Source: Paenibacillus tianmuensis (lineage in GTDB: Bacteria; Bacillota; Bacilli; Paenibacillales; NBRC-103111). Taken from it: DNA of 53,184 nucleotides. The stretch is taken from contig NZ_FMTT01000044.1 of the NCBI RefSeq assembly GCF_900100345.1, positions 1 to 53,184 of the forward strand. Direction: 5' to 3'. A model generated the notes under the pieces. It was not told the origin of the DNA. It ran no database searches and was given only the letters and a program-made list of their open reading frames with translations. Below are positions 6,977-15,993 of the stretch, in pieces (the first letter of the stretch is position 1; each line of letters begins with the position of its first letter). Position numbers and translations under genes: made by a program.

Positions 6977-7768
6977 TTAATTCGGCTCCGGTTCCAGCGT
7001 CTGGACATACCCGAGCTGCCTCGAAATATCCAGCGCTGCACGCTTGACCTTCTCGCTGACGCCAAGGATGTCGTGGATCGGAAGCTCCGTCCGCAAAGCG
7101 GTGATGCTGACCGCCGCCTTGAGCTGCCCGTAATGATCGAATACCGGGGCTCCGATGCAGCGTACTCCCGACTCGCCTTCCTCGTCCTCCACGGCATATC
7201 CCTGCCTGCGGATCGCCTCGATTTCCGCCATGAAATCGTGGACATTTGTAATCGTTTTCTCCGTTTTCTCCGGCAGTCCTTTCTCGCGGATCGCCTGCTC
7301 CAGCAAGTCCTGCGGCATGAAGGCGGCCAGCGCCTTGCCGACGCCTGAGGCGTGAAGCGGCTGCCGCTGCCCGATATAGGAGGCGAATTTGACAAATGTC
7401 TGGCTCTCGACCTTCTCGATGTACATCGGCTCAAAGTTATCGAGTATGGCGAGGTGCACGGTAAAGCCCGTTTCGCCGAGCAACCGCTCCATGGACACCC
7501 GGGCTGCGGTGCGGATATCAATCCGGTTCAGCGTGGACAGGCCGATATGGATGAATTTGGAGCCGAGACTGTACTTGCCGTCAGGGCTTTTGATGATATA
7601 TTGATGCTGCTCCAGCGTATTGAGAATGAAGAAAACGCTCGTTTTCGGGATGTCCACGAGCTTGCACAAGTCGCTGACGCCGACAGGCTCTTCGCGCTGG
7701 GACAGCGTTTCGATGATGGCGATCGCCTTCTCCAATGCGGGGACGTTATATTTTTTACCCGTAGCCAT
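6977..7768 (-). CDS. IclR-family transcriptional regulator
   Basis: 263 residues. An N-terminal winged helix (VPALEKAIAIIETLSQREEP, then VSDLCKLVDIPKTSVFFILNTL as the recognition region) is followed by the IclR effector-binding domain from about residue 75, with the typical LHASGVGKALAAF and the cysteine-containing GVRCIGAPVFDHYG motifs. ATG start after AAGGCGGAA. It is divergent from the aminotransferase-dehydratase-ABC operon, and a GGAAAGT/ACTTTCC dyad lies between them. It is therefore the likely local regulator, responding to the pathway substrate or an intermediate. Confidence 0.9.
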   Translation of the reverse strand: MATGKKYNVPALEKAIAIIETLSQREEPVGVSDLCKLVDIPKTSVFFILNTLEQHQYIIKSPDGKYSLGSKFIHIGLSTLNRIDIRTAARVSMERLLGETGFTVHLAILDNFEPMYIEKVESQTFVKFASYIGQRQPLHASGVGKALAAFMPQDLLEQAIREKGLPEKTEKTITNVHDFMAEIEAIRRQGYAVEDEEGESGVRCIGAPVFDHYGQLKAAVSITALRTELPIHDILGVSEKVKRAALDISRQLGYVQTLEPEPN

Positions 7769-7809
7769 AATCGTTCCGCCTTAAATTTGATTTAGTTTAA
7801 ACAATGTTC

Positions 7810-7839
7810 ATCATACAAAAACACGGTCCTTTGCGTCAA
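7810..7839 (-). promoter_or_regulatory. Promoter of the IclR gene
   Basis: Minus strand: TTGACG (7834-7839), 18 bases, TATGAT (7810-7815). An AAGCGCTT-centred palindromic word (7838-7845), resembling a weak cre, overlaps the -35 box. Confidence 0.55.
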
Positions 7840-7856
7840 GCGCTTTCATTGCTCAT

Positions 7857-7876
7857 GGAAAGTGCTCGAACTTTCC
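7857..7876. promoter_or_regulatory. Candidate IclR operator
   Basis: GGAAAGT (7857-7863), six bases, ACTTTCC (7870-7876): a perfect 7-base dyad of the GGAAA/TTTCC type seen in several IclR-family sites, placed between the divergent promoters. Confidence 0.5.
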
Positions 7877-7954
7877 GCGAACAACCATAGCGCACATCCG
7901 GTTTCCACCGATAATGAATCAGTGGAGCAGGACGGTTCACCTTCAAATACCATA

Positions 7955-7983
7955 TTGACAAACAAACGGGAAGCGTTTACTTT
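7955..7983 (+). promoter_or_regulatory. Promoter of the catabolic operon with a possible cre
   Basis: TTGACA (7955-7960), 17 bases, TACTTT (7978-7983). GGGAAGCGTTTACT (7968-7981), a partial match to the CcpA cre consensus, overlaps the spacer and -10. Catabolite repression is plausible but the cre match is imperfect. Confidence 0.55.
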
Positions 7984-8038
7984 TAAATTAAATAACGTTT
8001 TACATGCTAAACGCCATTCAAACTTGAGGAGTGATTTC

Positions 8039-9352
8039 ATGAACGGATTAAAAACGGAAGCATCGAGCGAGCTGTACGAACGGGCGCTGCGCTACACCCC
8101 GGGCGGCGTGCATACGTCGATTCGTAATATAACACCGCATCTTATTTTCACGAAAGCAGAAGGCGCTTACATCTACGATGCGGACGGCAACCGCTATATC
8201 GATTACCAAGGGGCCTTCGGGCCGTTCGTCCTCGGACATCGTCACCCTTACGTCACCCAACGGGTCGTGGAGGCGCTGGAGCGCACCGATCTTTACGGGG
8301 TCGGCACGACGGATCTGGAGATCGAGCTGGCGGAGAAAATTTGCAAGCATGTCCCGTCGGCGGAATCAGTGCTGTTCTGTAACTCCGGCTCGGAAGCGAC
8401 CTACCATGCCATCCGGCTGTCGCGGGCGGTGACCGGACGGGCGAAGCTGATCAAGTTCCAGGGCTGCTATCACGGCTGGCATGACTATGTCGCCCGCAAC
8501 ATGCTCAGCGCATGGGACATGATCGGCAAGCGCGACCCGGGGTCCGCCGGGATGATGGACGAAGCGATCGACAATACGCTGATCTGTACGTTCAACGATC
8601 TGGATGACGTGCAGCGGACGTTCGAAGCGAATCCGGGCGAGGTTGCCGCGCTGATCGTGGAGCCGGTGCCCCACAACATCGGCTGCGTGATGCCGCAGCC
8701 GGGATTCCTGCAGGGGCTGCGGGAGCTGTGCACGCGGTATGGCGCGGTGCTGATTTTCGACGAGGTCATCACCGGCTTCCGGCACGACATCGGCGGCTAC
8801 CAGAAGGTATGCGGGGTGACGCCGGACCTGACGACGATGGGTAAAGCGATGGCCAACGGCTTTCCGATCGCGGCGGTCGCAGGCAAGAACGAGCTGATGA
8901 TGCGTTTTAATACGAATCCGGGCGGGGACGTTTGGTTCGCGGGAACGTACAACGGCCATGCCGTCGGCACGGCGGCCTCGATCGCGACCATCGAGATGAT
9001 GGAGACGTCAGGCGTGCACGAGCACATTTTCCGCTTGGGCGAACGGATGCGGCAAGGGATTCGCGATATTCACGAGCGGATGGGCATTCAGGCGTACGTC
9101 GCCGGCTTCGGGTCCGTATGGACGACCTATTTCATGGACCGCGAGCCGCTGAATTACACCGATCTGAAGGACAACGACGCCGAATTGTACGTATCGTACC
9201 GCCGGAAGCTGATGGAGCGGGGCATCTTCAAAATGCCGATGAATATCAAGCGCAATCATGTCAGCTTTAGCCATACCGAGCAAGATATCGACCATACGCT
9301 CCAATGCATCGAAGACGTGCTGAAGGAGCTCCGCAGCGAAGGAAAGCTGTGA
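8039..9352 (+). CDS. Class III PLP-dependent aminotransferase (glutamate-1-semialdehyde mutase-like)
   Basis: 437 residues from ATG 8039 after GAGGAG; the longer in-frame reading lacks a ribosome site and crosses the promoter. Fold-type I, class III: YTPGGVHTSIR start, FCNSGSEATYHAIRLSRAVTGR PLP-phosphate region, CYHGWHDY, the conserved LIFDEVITGFR Asp-containing strand and Schiff-base Lys in TTMGKAMANGFPIA. It resembles the GSA-aminomutase branch, but no haem genes are nearby. In an operon with a dehydratase, lactonase and aldolase it probably moves an amino group to or from a sugar-derived carbonyl. Exact substrate unknown. Confidence 0.85.
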   Translation: MNGLKTEASSELYERALRYTPGGVHTSIRNITPHLIFTKAEGAYIYDADGNRYIDYQGAFGPFVLGHRHPYVTQRVVEALERTDLYGVGTTDLEIELAEKICKHVPSAESVLFCNSGSEATYHAIRLSRAVTGRAKLIKFQGCYHGWHDYVARNMLSAWDMIGKRDPGSAGMMDEAIDNTLICTFNDLDDVQRTFEANPGEVAALIVEPVPHNIGCVMPQPGFLQGLRELCTRYGAVLIFDEVITGFRHDIGGYQKVCGVTPDLTTMGKAMANGFPIAAVAGKNELMMRFNTNPGGDVWFAGTYNGHAVGTAASIATIEMMETSGVHEHIFRLGERMRQGIRDIHERMGIQAYVAGFGSVWTTYFMDREPLNYTDLKDNDAELYVSYRRKLMERGIFKMPMNIKRNHVSFSHTEQDIDHTLQCIEDVLKELRSEGKL

Positions 9353-9422
9353 GGCGGAGAAGCGCGTAGATGAACGGACAGGTTATCATACAGACAAACG
9401 ACGCGGGGAGGTAGCACAAGAG

Positions 9423-10262
9423 ATGATCTTCGATTGCCATACGCACGTATTCGGCCCGGGCCAGTTCGGCGGAGCTACGCTGGAGGCGGCCAAACGGGCT
9501 TGGGGAGACGGGCAGGAAATGCTCGTGACGCCGGAAGGGCACTGGGAGCTGTTCAAGGATATCGCCGGCGCAATCGTGCTGGCCTTCGACGCCCCGGCCA
9601 CCGGGCTCAACGTGCCGAACGAGTACGTCGCGGACTACGTAGCCAAGCATCCCGGCAAGCTGTTCGGCTTCGCCAGCGTCGATCCGAACCGGCTGAATGC
9701 GGCAAGCCTGCTGGAATCGGCGGTGAAGGAACTCGGGCTGAAGGGCTTGAAGCTCGGTCCGATCTACCAAAACTTTTACCCGGAGGCGAAGGAGCATTTT
9801 CCGCTCTATGCGAAGGCGGACGAGCTGGGCGTGCCGATTCTGTGGCATCAGGGCACATCGTTCGTGCCGGAAGGGTACCTCGACGCCTCCCGACCGGCGG
9901 CACTTGATCCGATCGCCCGGGCGTTCCCTAATTTAAAGATGGTAATCGCCCATATGGGGCATCCTTGGGTGGACGAATGTATCTCCGTTGTCCGCAAACA
10001 TCCGAACCTGTACATGGATCTGTCGGCGCTGGGCTCCCGCCCGTGGCAGTTTTACAATGCGCTGGTGTCGGCTTGCGAGTACGGGGTAACGCATAAAATA
10101 TTGTTTGGATCAGATTATCCGTTCTTTACGACGCAGCAGATGATCGACGCGCTGCGGAACATTAACCAGTTCACCGAGGGCACCTCGCTGCCGCGCGTGC
10201 CGGAGCAGGTGATTGAAGAGATTTTGCATCGGAATACGCCGGAGCTGCTTGGACTTGTATAA
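9423..10262 (+). CDS. Amidohydrolase-2 family protein, possible sugar lactonase
   Basis: 279 residues of the amidohydrolase-related (COG2159/COG3618) TIM-barrel family. The metal-site HxH is at the N-terminus (DCHTHVFG). Further conserved pieces are LKGLKLGPIYQNFYP with the strand-4 Lys, WHQGTS, VIAHMGHPWVDE and FGSDYPFF with the strand-8 Asp. Family members hydrate or decarboxylate dicarboxylates or open lactones of L-fuconate, L-rhamnonate or galactarate. The neighbouring dehydratase and aldolase favour lactone hydrolysis, which is an inference. It starts 70 bases after the aminotransferase. Confidence 0.8.
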   Translation: MIFDCHTHVFGPGQFGGATLEAAKRAWGDGQEMLVTPEGHWELFKDIAGAIVLAFDAPATGLNVPNEYVADYVAKHPGKLFGFASVDPNRLNAASLLESAVKELGLKGLKLGPIYQNFYPEAKEHFPLYAKADELGVPILWHQGTSFVPEGYLDASRPAALDPIARAFPNLKMVIAHMGHPWVDECISVVRKHPNLYMDLSALGSRPWQFYNALVSACEYGVTHKILFGSDYPFFTTQQMIDALRNINQFTEGTSLPRVPEQVIEEILHRNTPELLGLV

Positions 10263-10356
10263 TAACTGTGACAAGGCTTCTTGAAGCGCTGAAGAGCATG
10301 GAGCCAGACCAAGGACGAAACGCGTGCGGGACACGCAAGAAGGAGACGGAAGCGCA

Positions 10357-12066
10357 ATGGCGGAACAATCGGGCAACGGAAAACGCAGGGGCGAAGCTTA
10401 TTTTGCCGACGAAGGGCTGTGGGGTTTCATCCACCGCTCGTTTACCAAATCGATGGGGTACACGGAAGAGGATCTCGCCAAGCCGGTCATCGGCATATGC
10501 AATACGTTCAGCGAGCTGAACAAATGCCATTCCCACTTCAATGAGCTGGTCGATTACGTGAAGCGGGGCGTCTGGCAAGCCGGGGGACTCCCAATGGAGT
10601 TTCCGACGATTTCCATCGGCGAGCCTTATGTCAAGCCGACGACGATGCTGCTTCGCAATCTGATGGCGATGGATACGGAGGAAATGCTGAAGGCGCACCC
10701 GATCGACGGCGTCGTGCTGATCGGCGGCTGCGACAAAACGGTGCCGGCCCAACTGATGGCCGCCGCCAGCGCCAACATTCCGGCCATCGTGCTGACGGGT
10801 GGGCCGATGCTGAACGGACGGTTGAACGGCCGAAGTCTGGGCGCGTGTACGGATTGCTACCAGTTTACGCTGGAGCATAAGGCGGGTAATATCAACGACG
10901 AGCAGCTGGCGACGGCGGAGAACGCGATCTGCCGCAGCGACGGCCACTGCATGGTGATGGGGACGGCTAGCACGATGGCTTCCATCGCCGAAGCGCTCGG
11001 CATGGCGCTGCCCGGCTGCGCGGCCATTCCTGCGCCGGACAGCCGCAGGCGGCATATGGCGGAGCGCACCGGCAGCCAGATCGTTAATCTGGTGAAAGCG
11101 GACATCCGGCCGCGGGAGATCATGACGGAAGCGGCGCTGGAAAATGCGATCCGCGTGACGATGGCCAGCGGCGGGTCGACGAATGCGATCATCCACCTGG
11201 TGGCGATTGCCGGCCGCCTCGGCATCCGGCTCCCGCTGGAGAAGTTCGACGAGATTGCCGCAGCGACTCCGTTCCTGCTCAATCTGCGGCCTTCCGGCCA
11301 GTATCAGATGGAGGAATATTTCGAGGCCGGCGGCGTCCCGGCGCTGATGAAGGAGATGGAAGGGCTGCTGCACGGCGATTGCCTGACCGTGACTGGCCGT
11401 ACCATCAGCGAGAATCTGCGCGGTGTGGAGGTGCTGGACCGCAACGTGATCTACCCGCTGGACCAGCCGCTCGATCCGCAAGGCGGCATCGCCGTGCTCC
11501 GCGGCAATCTGGCGCCGGACGGCGCGCTGATCAAGCAGACGGCGGTCTCGCCGCATCTGAAGAAGCACCGGGGACGGGCGGTCGTGTTCGAATCGCCGGC
11601 CGATCTCGATCGGCGCATCGACGATCCGGAGCTTGACGTGGACGAAAACAGCGTGCTGGTGCTCAAGAATGCCGGGCCCAAAGGCGCTCCGGCGATGCCG
11701 GAAATCGGGCAAATCCCGATTCCTAAAAAGCTGCTGCTGCGCGGCGTCCGCGACATGGTCCGCATCTCCGACGCCCGGATCAGCGGCACGTCTTACGGCG
11801 CGCTGATCGTGCACGCCGCCCCCGAAGCGGCGGTCGGCGGCCCGCTGGCGCTCGTGCAAGACGGGGACATGATCGAGCTGGATATCGCCAATCGGCGGCT
11901 GCATCTCGAGGTGGACGCCGAAGAGCTGGAGCGCCGCCGGGAACGGTGGACTGCGCCTGAGCCGCATTACGATCGGGGCTATGGGTTGCTGTACATTGAG
12001 CGTGTTATGCAAGCGGACAAAGGGTGCGACTTTGACTTCCTCGTCCCGAAGGAGCTGCGGAAGTAG
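10357..12066 (+). CDS. IlvD/Edd-family sugar-acid dehydratase
   Basis: 569 residues from ATG 10357; a GTG at 10324 is an alternative. The Fe-S ligand cysteines of the family are present: [23 protein letters not shown] and LGACTDCYQ. The active-site region [15 protein letters not shown] and the C-terminal [22 protein letters not shown] are also clear. The family contains dihydroxyacid dehydratase (IlvD), 6-phosphogluconate dehydratase and aldonate dehydratases for xylonate, arabinonate and others. The catabolic neighbours and divergence from typical IlvD (for example ACTDC instead of GACGGM) point to an aldonate dehydratase giving a 2-keto-3-deoxy acid. It is in the same operon as the amidohydrolase. 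Confidence 0.85.
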   Translation: MAEQSGNGKRRGEAYFADEGLWGFIHRSFTKSMGYTEEDLAKPVIGICNTFSELNKCHSHFNELVDYVKRGVWQAGGLPMEFPTISIGEPYVKPTTMLLRNLMAMDTEEMLKAHPIDGVVLIGGCDKTVPAQLMAAASANIPAIVLTGGPMLNGRLNGRSLGACTDCYQFTLEHKAGNINDEQLATAENAICRSDGHCMVMGTASTMASIAEALGMALPGCAAIPAPDSRRRHMAERTGSQIVNLVKADIRPREIMTEAALENAIRVTMASGGSTNAIIHLVAIAGRLGIRLPLEKFDEIAAATPFLLNLRPSGQYQMEEYFEAGGVPALMKEMEGLLHGDCLTVTGRTISENLRGVEVLDRNVIYPLDQPLDPQGGIAVLRGNLAPDGALIKQTAVSPHLKKHRGRAVVFESPADLDRRIDDPELDVDENSVLVLKNAGPKGAPAMPEIGQIPIPKKLLLRGVRDMVRISDARISGTSYGALIVHAAPEAAVGGPLALVQDGDMIELDIANRRLHLEVDAEELERRRERWTAPEPHYDRGYGLLYIERVMQADKGCDFDFLVPKELRK

Positions 12067-12085
12067 GGCCGGGATTTCCCGGCCC
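12066..12085 (+). other. Intercistronic GC hairpin
   Basis: GGGCCGGG and CCCGGCCC with a 4-base loop immediately after the dehydratase stop. No T run follows, so it is more likely an RNA-stability or processing hairpin that sets higher expression of the downstream binding-protein gene than a terminator. Confidence 0.55.
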
Positions 12086-12148
12086 CTACGGGCCAGCTTT
12101 GCCGGACGGATTGGCGTTACACATCTGAGCGTACAGGGGGCACCAACG

Positions 12149-13441
12149 ATGAAGATGAAGGGGACAAAAAAAGCGATGGCCGGCGGACTCGCCGCCATTT
12201 TGCTGGTTTCCATGGTAAGCGCTTGCTCAAACGGAGGACAGCCAGCGAAGGGCGGCGAGGCGGACGGCAAGAAGTCCGTCACGCTGTACATGCTGGTCGC
12301 CGAATCGCTATTCAACGGCAAGGTGGACGAGTTCGTCAAGAAATACGAGTCCCAGAACCCGGGCGTGACGATCAAGGCGGAAGTGATGCCCGACGGCAAT
12401 ATTTTCGACTCGCTGAGGACGAAAATTTCGACCGGCGACGTGCCGGATCTGTATCAGATCAACATCGGACACGTCACGACGAAGCTCGCGGACGAGAGCG
12501 GATACTTGTACGATCTGAGCCCGCTCAGCTCTACCCGGAACTATACGGAATCGATCCGCCAAGCATCGATGTATAACGGCAAATACGCGGCGTTCACGCT
12601 GGGCGTTGGCGTGCTTGGCCTCAATTACAACAAGAAGCTGCTTGCCGACATTGGATATGCGGCCCCGCCCAAAACGTGGGAAGAGTTCATGGACGCCGGG
12701 AAGAAGCTGAAGTCTAAAGGCAAAGACTTAATTGTATACGCTTCCAAATGGGAAACGTCCATCGCCAATGTGTTTCACTGGACGTTCGGGAATTACGCTT
12801 TGAAGCATGAGGAGTTCAAAAAAGCGTATTTGGCCGGAAGCGTCGATTGGAGCAAGCCGGAGAACAAGGCGCTGCTGGGCGAAGGCTTCGAGCGGTTCAA
12901 GGAGCTGAACCAGTACGTCCGCAAAGGCAGCTTTACGAACGAATACGCGATTGCCCAACAGGCGTTCGCGAACGGGGAAGCCGCCATGCTGCTCGGAGGC
13001 ACCTGGGAAGCGGGCGCGATCCGGAAGCTGAATTCGAATCTGGATTGGGGCTTCGCCAATCTCCCTTATGCGCCGGATAGCGAGAACGGAGTCATCTTCG
13101 TGCCGGAGGACGGGCTTGCGCTGAACGCGAAGTCCAAGAACGTGGAGGAAGCCGCCAAGTTCGCAAACTGGCTGTTCTCGAAGGAAACGTACGGCGAAAT
13201 CCTGAAGGTCAAAGGCAACTTCCCCGCCATGCCCGGCGTCGGCGAGCTGGACCCGGCGTACGCGGACGTGCCGAAGTGGCTGGAAACCGGACGCATTATC
13301 TCCTTCGCCAACACCGGACCGGTTCCGGGACCGGCTTGGATCGCCTTGGGACAAGCCGCGCAGGAATATACGTATAACAGCGATGCCAATAAAGCCGCCG
13401 AACGGTTCGTTAAAGAGTACGACAAGTCCAAGTCCAAATAA
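12149..13441 (+). CDS. ABC transporter sugar-binding lipoprotein
   Basis: 430 residues from ATG 12149. A signal peptide ends in the lipobox VSAC (Cys26), followed by a Gly/Lys-rich linker and a family-1 extracellular solute-binding domain (VTLYMLVAESLFNGKVDEFV, then DVPDLYQINIGH). It is lipid-anchored outside the membrane and delivers substrate to the two permeases that follow. Ligand unknown; by context a sugar, amino-sugar or sugar-acid derivative. The lipobox codons contain GTAAGCGCTTGC, a cre-like word that may be coincidental. Confidence 0.9.
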   Translation: MKMKGTKKAMAGGLAAILLVSMVSACSNGGQPAKGGEADGKKSVTLYMLVAESLFNGKVDEFVKKYESQNPGVTIKAEVMPDGNIFDSLRTKISTGDVPDLYQINIGHVTTKLADESGYLYDLSPLSSTRNYTESIRQASMYNGKYAAFTLGVGVLGLNYNKKLLADIGYAAPPKTWEEFMDAGKKLKSKGKDLIVYASKWETSIANVFHWTFGNYALKHEEFKKAYLAGSVDWSKPENKALLGEGFERFKELNQYVRKGSFTNEYAIAQQAFANGEAAMLLGGTWEAGAIRKLNSNLDWGFANLPYAPDSENGVIFVPEDGLALNAKSKNVEEAAKFANWLFSKETYGEILKVKGNFPAMPGVGELDPAYADVPKWLETGRIISFANTGPVPGPAWIALGQAAQEYTYNSDANKAAERFVKEYDKSKSK

Positions 13442-13480
13442 TAGGCCCGGCAGATCCGCTTTGACAGGAGAAGAGCACAG

Positions 13481-13504
13481 GGCGGCAGATCGTCGGTTGC
13501 CGCC
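13481..13504 (+). other. Intercistronic hairpin between binding protein and permease
   Basis: GGCGGCA (13481-13487) and TGCCGCC (13498-13504) with a 10-base loop, no T run. Such hairpins commonly stabilise the upstream binding-protein mRNA. Confidence 0.5.
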
Positions 13505-13548
13505 GCTTTGCGCTTCTTTGCCGCCAATCTTCGCCGGAAGGGGTAGCC

Positions 13549-14433
13549 ATGCAGAAAAAATATTTTATGACCGGACTTCTCTTCGTTACGCCGATTACGC
13601 TGATTTTGCTGACGTTTCTCATCTTTCCGATTGCGCAGTCGTTTTATTACAGTCTGACCAACTGGAAAGGCATAGGGACCTACAGCTTTATCGGCTTTAA
13701 AAATTATGCGGATATTTTCAAAGAAGACGTGTTCGTGCATTCGCTGTGGCGTACGCTCGCGATCGGCCTATCGGCGGCCGTCCTGTCCAACGTGCTCGGG
13801 CTGTTTTTCGCCGTATTGCTCGATCAGCCGCTCCGGACGAAAAAAGTGCTGCGGGCGCTCTGTTATATCCCGAACGTCATTCCGATCGTCGTCGCGGCTT
13901 TTGTATGGAGATACATTCTGGACGCGAACAGCGGCATGGCCAACCAATGGCTGTCTGCGCTCGCTGGCCGTCCCGTCACCATCGCCTGGGTAGATTCGCC
14001 GGATTATGTCGTCCCGACGATCGTCCTGATTACCGTCTGGCAGATGATGGGACCAATCATAATCATTTATCTCGCGGCGCTGCAGGGCGTGCCGGGCGAG
14101 CTGCTGGAAGCGGGCATGCTCGACGGCGCATCAAGGCCGCGGCGCTTCGTGTCGATCGTGCTGCCGATGATTGCGCCGGGCATTACGGTGAACGTGCTGA
14201 TCGGACTTGCGAACGGCATCCGTCTGTTCGATCTGCCGTTTGCCCTGACGGGCGGAGGACCCGCCAATGCCAGCGAGACGCTCGCCATCCGCATTTACCG
14301 GTATGCGTTCCAATCGTCGGATATGGCGTATGGCATGGCCGCTTCGTTCGTCATGACGTTGGTCGTGCTGGCCGTCACCTGCTTTTTCGTCGCACTTTCC
14401 AGAAAATACGAACAGGGGGCGCACGGAGCATGA
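13549..14433 (+). CDS. ABC sugar transporter permease (MalF/UgpA type)
   Basis: 294 residues, six membrane segments. The first (about 9-29) follows a short basic N-terminus, and the cytoplasmic EAA-like loop near residues 184-207 (ELLEAGMLDGASRPRRFVSI) contacts the ATPase. RBS AAGGGG six bases before ATG. Its stop overlaps the start of the second permease (ATGA). No ATPase gene belongs to this operon, so it probably uses a shared MsmX/UgpC-type ATPase, for example the one at 42095-43207. Confidence 0.9.
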   Translation: MQKKYFMTGLLFVTPITLILLTFLIFPIAQSFYYSLTNWKGIGTYSFIGFKNYADIFKEDVFVHSLWRTLAIGLSAAVLSNVLGLFFAVLLDQPLRTKKVLRALCYIPNVIPIVVAAFVWRYILDANSGMANQWLSALAGRPVTIAWVDSPDYVVPTIVLITVWQMMGPIIIIYLAALQGVPGELLEAGMLDGASRPRRFVSIVLPMIAPGITVNVLIGLANGIRLFDLPFALTGGGPANASETLAIRIYRYAFQSSDMAYGMAASFVMTLVVLAVTCFFVALSRKYEQGAHGA

Positions 14434-15260
14434 AACGAAAATCCGCTTACTTCGCCACCGAAGTGCTGGCCGTTGGACTTGCGCTCTTGATTTCGATACC
14501 GCTGTATCTGATTGCCATCAATACGTTCAAGTCGCACGAACAGATCGTGACCAGCCCGCTGTCCTTGCCCGACTGGTCTTATGGCTTGAAGAACGTACTG
14601 ACGGCCATAGAACGGATGGACATCCTGCGCTCTTACGGCATTACGATCGGGATCGGCGCGATGGCGCTCGTCTGCTGCATCGTCTTCTCGGCGCTCGCAG
14701 CCTATGCCGTGGCCCGCATTCCGCATCCGATGTTCCGGTCGCTGTATTGGTTTTACGTTTCGTGCATCATGATTCCCGTACAGTCGGCGCTTATTCCGCT
14801 CGTATTTTTGCTGAAAAGTCTTCAGCTGCAGGGAACGATGTACGGCATTTCGCTCGTCTACGTCGCGGTGCTGTCGCCATTCTGCATCTTCATGTATGCG
14901 GGCTTCGTCCGCGGCATTCCGTTTGAGCTGGAGGAATCGGCCTATATGGACGGATGCTCGCCGTTGCGGACGTTTTTCCAGATCATTTTTCCGCTGCTCA
15001 AGCCTGCCACGGCGACGCTGGTCATCCTGCAGTTCATTTACATTTGGAACGATCTGCTGCTGCCGCTCGTGCTGGTCAATACGAGGGATTTCCCGACTGT
15101 AAGCATCAGCCTGTACAAATTTTTCGGGGCGAAGGGCATGTCGGATTTGAGCTTGTTATTCGGAGGCATTACGCTTACGCTCGTGCCGATTTTGGCATTG
15201 TTTTTTGCTTTTCAAAGCTATTTCGTGAAAGGGCTGTCCGCAGGCGCCGTGAAAGGCTGA
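14430..15260 (+). CDS. ABC sugar transporter permease (MalG/UgpE type)
   Basis: 276 residues starting at the ATGA overlap with the preceding gene. Six membrane segments. The EAA loop is visible as ELEESAYMDGCSPLRTFFQI, and the C-terminus LSAGAVKG is typical of MalG-type subunits. It forms the heterodimeric channel with the 13549 product and receives substrate from the 12149 lipoprotein. Confidence 0.9.
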   Translation: MKRKSAYFATEVLAVGLALLISIPLYLIAINTFKSHEQIVTSPLSLPDWSYGLKNVLTAIERMDILRSYGITIGIGAMALVCCIVFSALAAYAVARIPHPMFRSLYWFYVSCIMIPVQSALIPLVFLLKSLQLQGTMYGISLVYVAVLSPFCIFMYAGFVRGIPFELEESAYMDGCSPLRTFFQIIFPLLKPATATLVILQFIYIWNDLLLPLVLVNTRDFPTVSISLYKFFGAKGMSDLSLLFGGITLTLVPILALFFAFQSYFVKGLSAGAVKG

Positions 15261-15291
15261 AGCCGCGGACCCTAATAGAGGAGGAAGAGTG

Positions 15292-15954
15292 ATGTACGAC
15301 AACGATAAGCCATTGTTTGATTCCATGTGCAAAAACTTGTATTCCGCCGTCATTTCCGATACGTTAGACGAACTGGGGTACCGCCATCAGGTTATGAGAG
15401 AGGATTTGACGCCGTTATCCACCGATTGGGTCATTGCGGGGCGGGCGAAAACGATGCTGTCCGTCGACGTGCATCATCTGCCGGACGATCCGTACGCGCA
15501 GGAAATCGCCGCCGTGGACAGCATCAAGCCAGGCGAGATCGTGATCGGCTGCACGAACCGTTCCCGTCAGAACGGGCTATGGGGCGAACTGCTCTCGACC
15601 GCATCCCAAGTTCGCGGCGCCCATGGCGCGGTCGTGGACGGTCTGATCCGCGATTCGAAAAAAATTCTGGAGCTGGATTTTCCGGTCTTCGCGACGGGCA
15701 CGAAGCCGGTCGATTCCCGCGGGCGCGGCTTGGTTATCGAATATGACGTGCCGGTGCTGTGCGGCGACGTGTTGGTCCATCCGGGAGACGTCGTGTTCGG
15801 CGACCGGGACGGCGTTGTCGTCATTCCCGCCGCGGTCGTCGATGAGGTGGTGCGGCTCGCGATGGACAAAGTGACCCGCGAAAATCATACCCGCGACGAG
15901 CTAAAGGCCGGCCGCACGCTGCGTGAAGTGTATGACAAATACGGCGTGCTGTAA
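15292..15954 (+). CDS. RraA-family aldolase (4-hydroxy-4-methyl-2-oxoglutarate aldolase type)
   Basis: 220 residues from ATG 15292 after GAGGAGG; GTG 15289 is a less likely start. RraA-fold protein with the active-site features of the class II pyruvate aldolases: WGELLSTA, GAHGAVVDGLIRD with Arg120-Asp121 (substrate and metal ligands in the characterised aldolases), and GDRDGVVVIP. The retained Arg-Asp pair argues against a pure RNase E-inhibitor role, which would also be odd in Bacillota. In this operon it could cleave a 2-keto-3-deoxy acid to pyruvate plus an aldehyde. That step is inferred. Confidence 0.8.
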   Translation: MYDNDKPLFDSMCKNLYSAVISDTLDELGYRHQVMREDLTPLSTDWVIAGRAKTMLSVDVHHLPDDPYAQEIAAVDSIKPGEIVIGCTNRSRQNGLWGELLSTASQVRGAHGAVVDGLIRDSKKILELDFPVFATGTKPVDSRGRGLVIEYDVPVLCGDVLVHPGDVVFGDRDGVVVIPAAVVDEVVRLAMDKVTRENHTRDELKAGRTLREVYDKYGVL

Positions 15955-15993
15955 CTAGACAGTGGAGTAAAGAAGCAGAGGAGGAGAGGCAAC

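Noticed and set aside
12213..12228. cre-like GTAAGCGCTTGC in the binding-protein gene
   Set aside because: It encodes the lipobox Val-Ser-Ala-Cys with ordinary codons, so the resemblance is probably coincidental.
10171..12399. Very long minus-strand open frame (742 codons) opposite the dehydratase
   Set aside because: Shadow of high-GC coding sequence: Arg/His/Ala-rich, no domain, while the plus strand encodes a clear IlvD/Edd enzyme.
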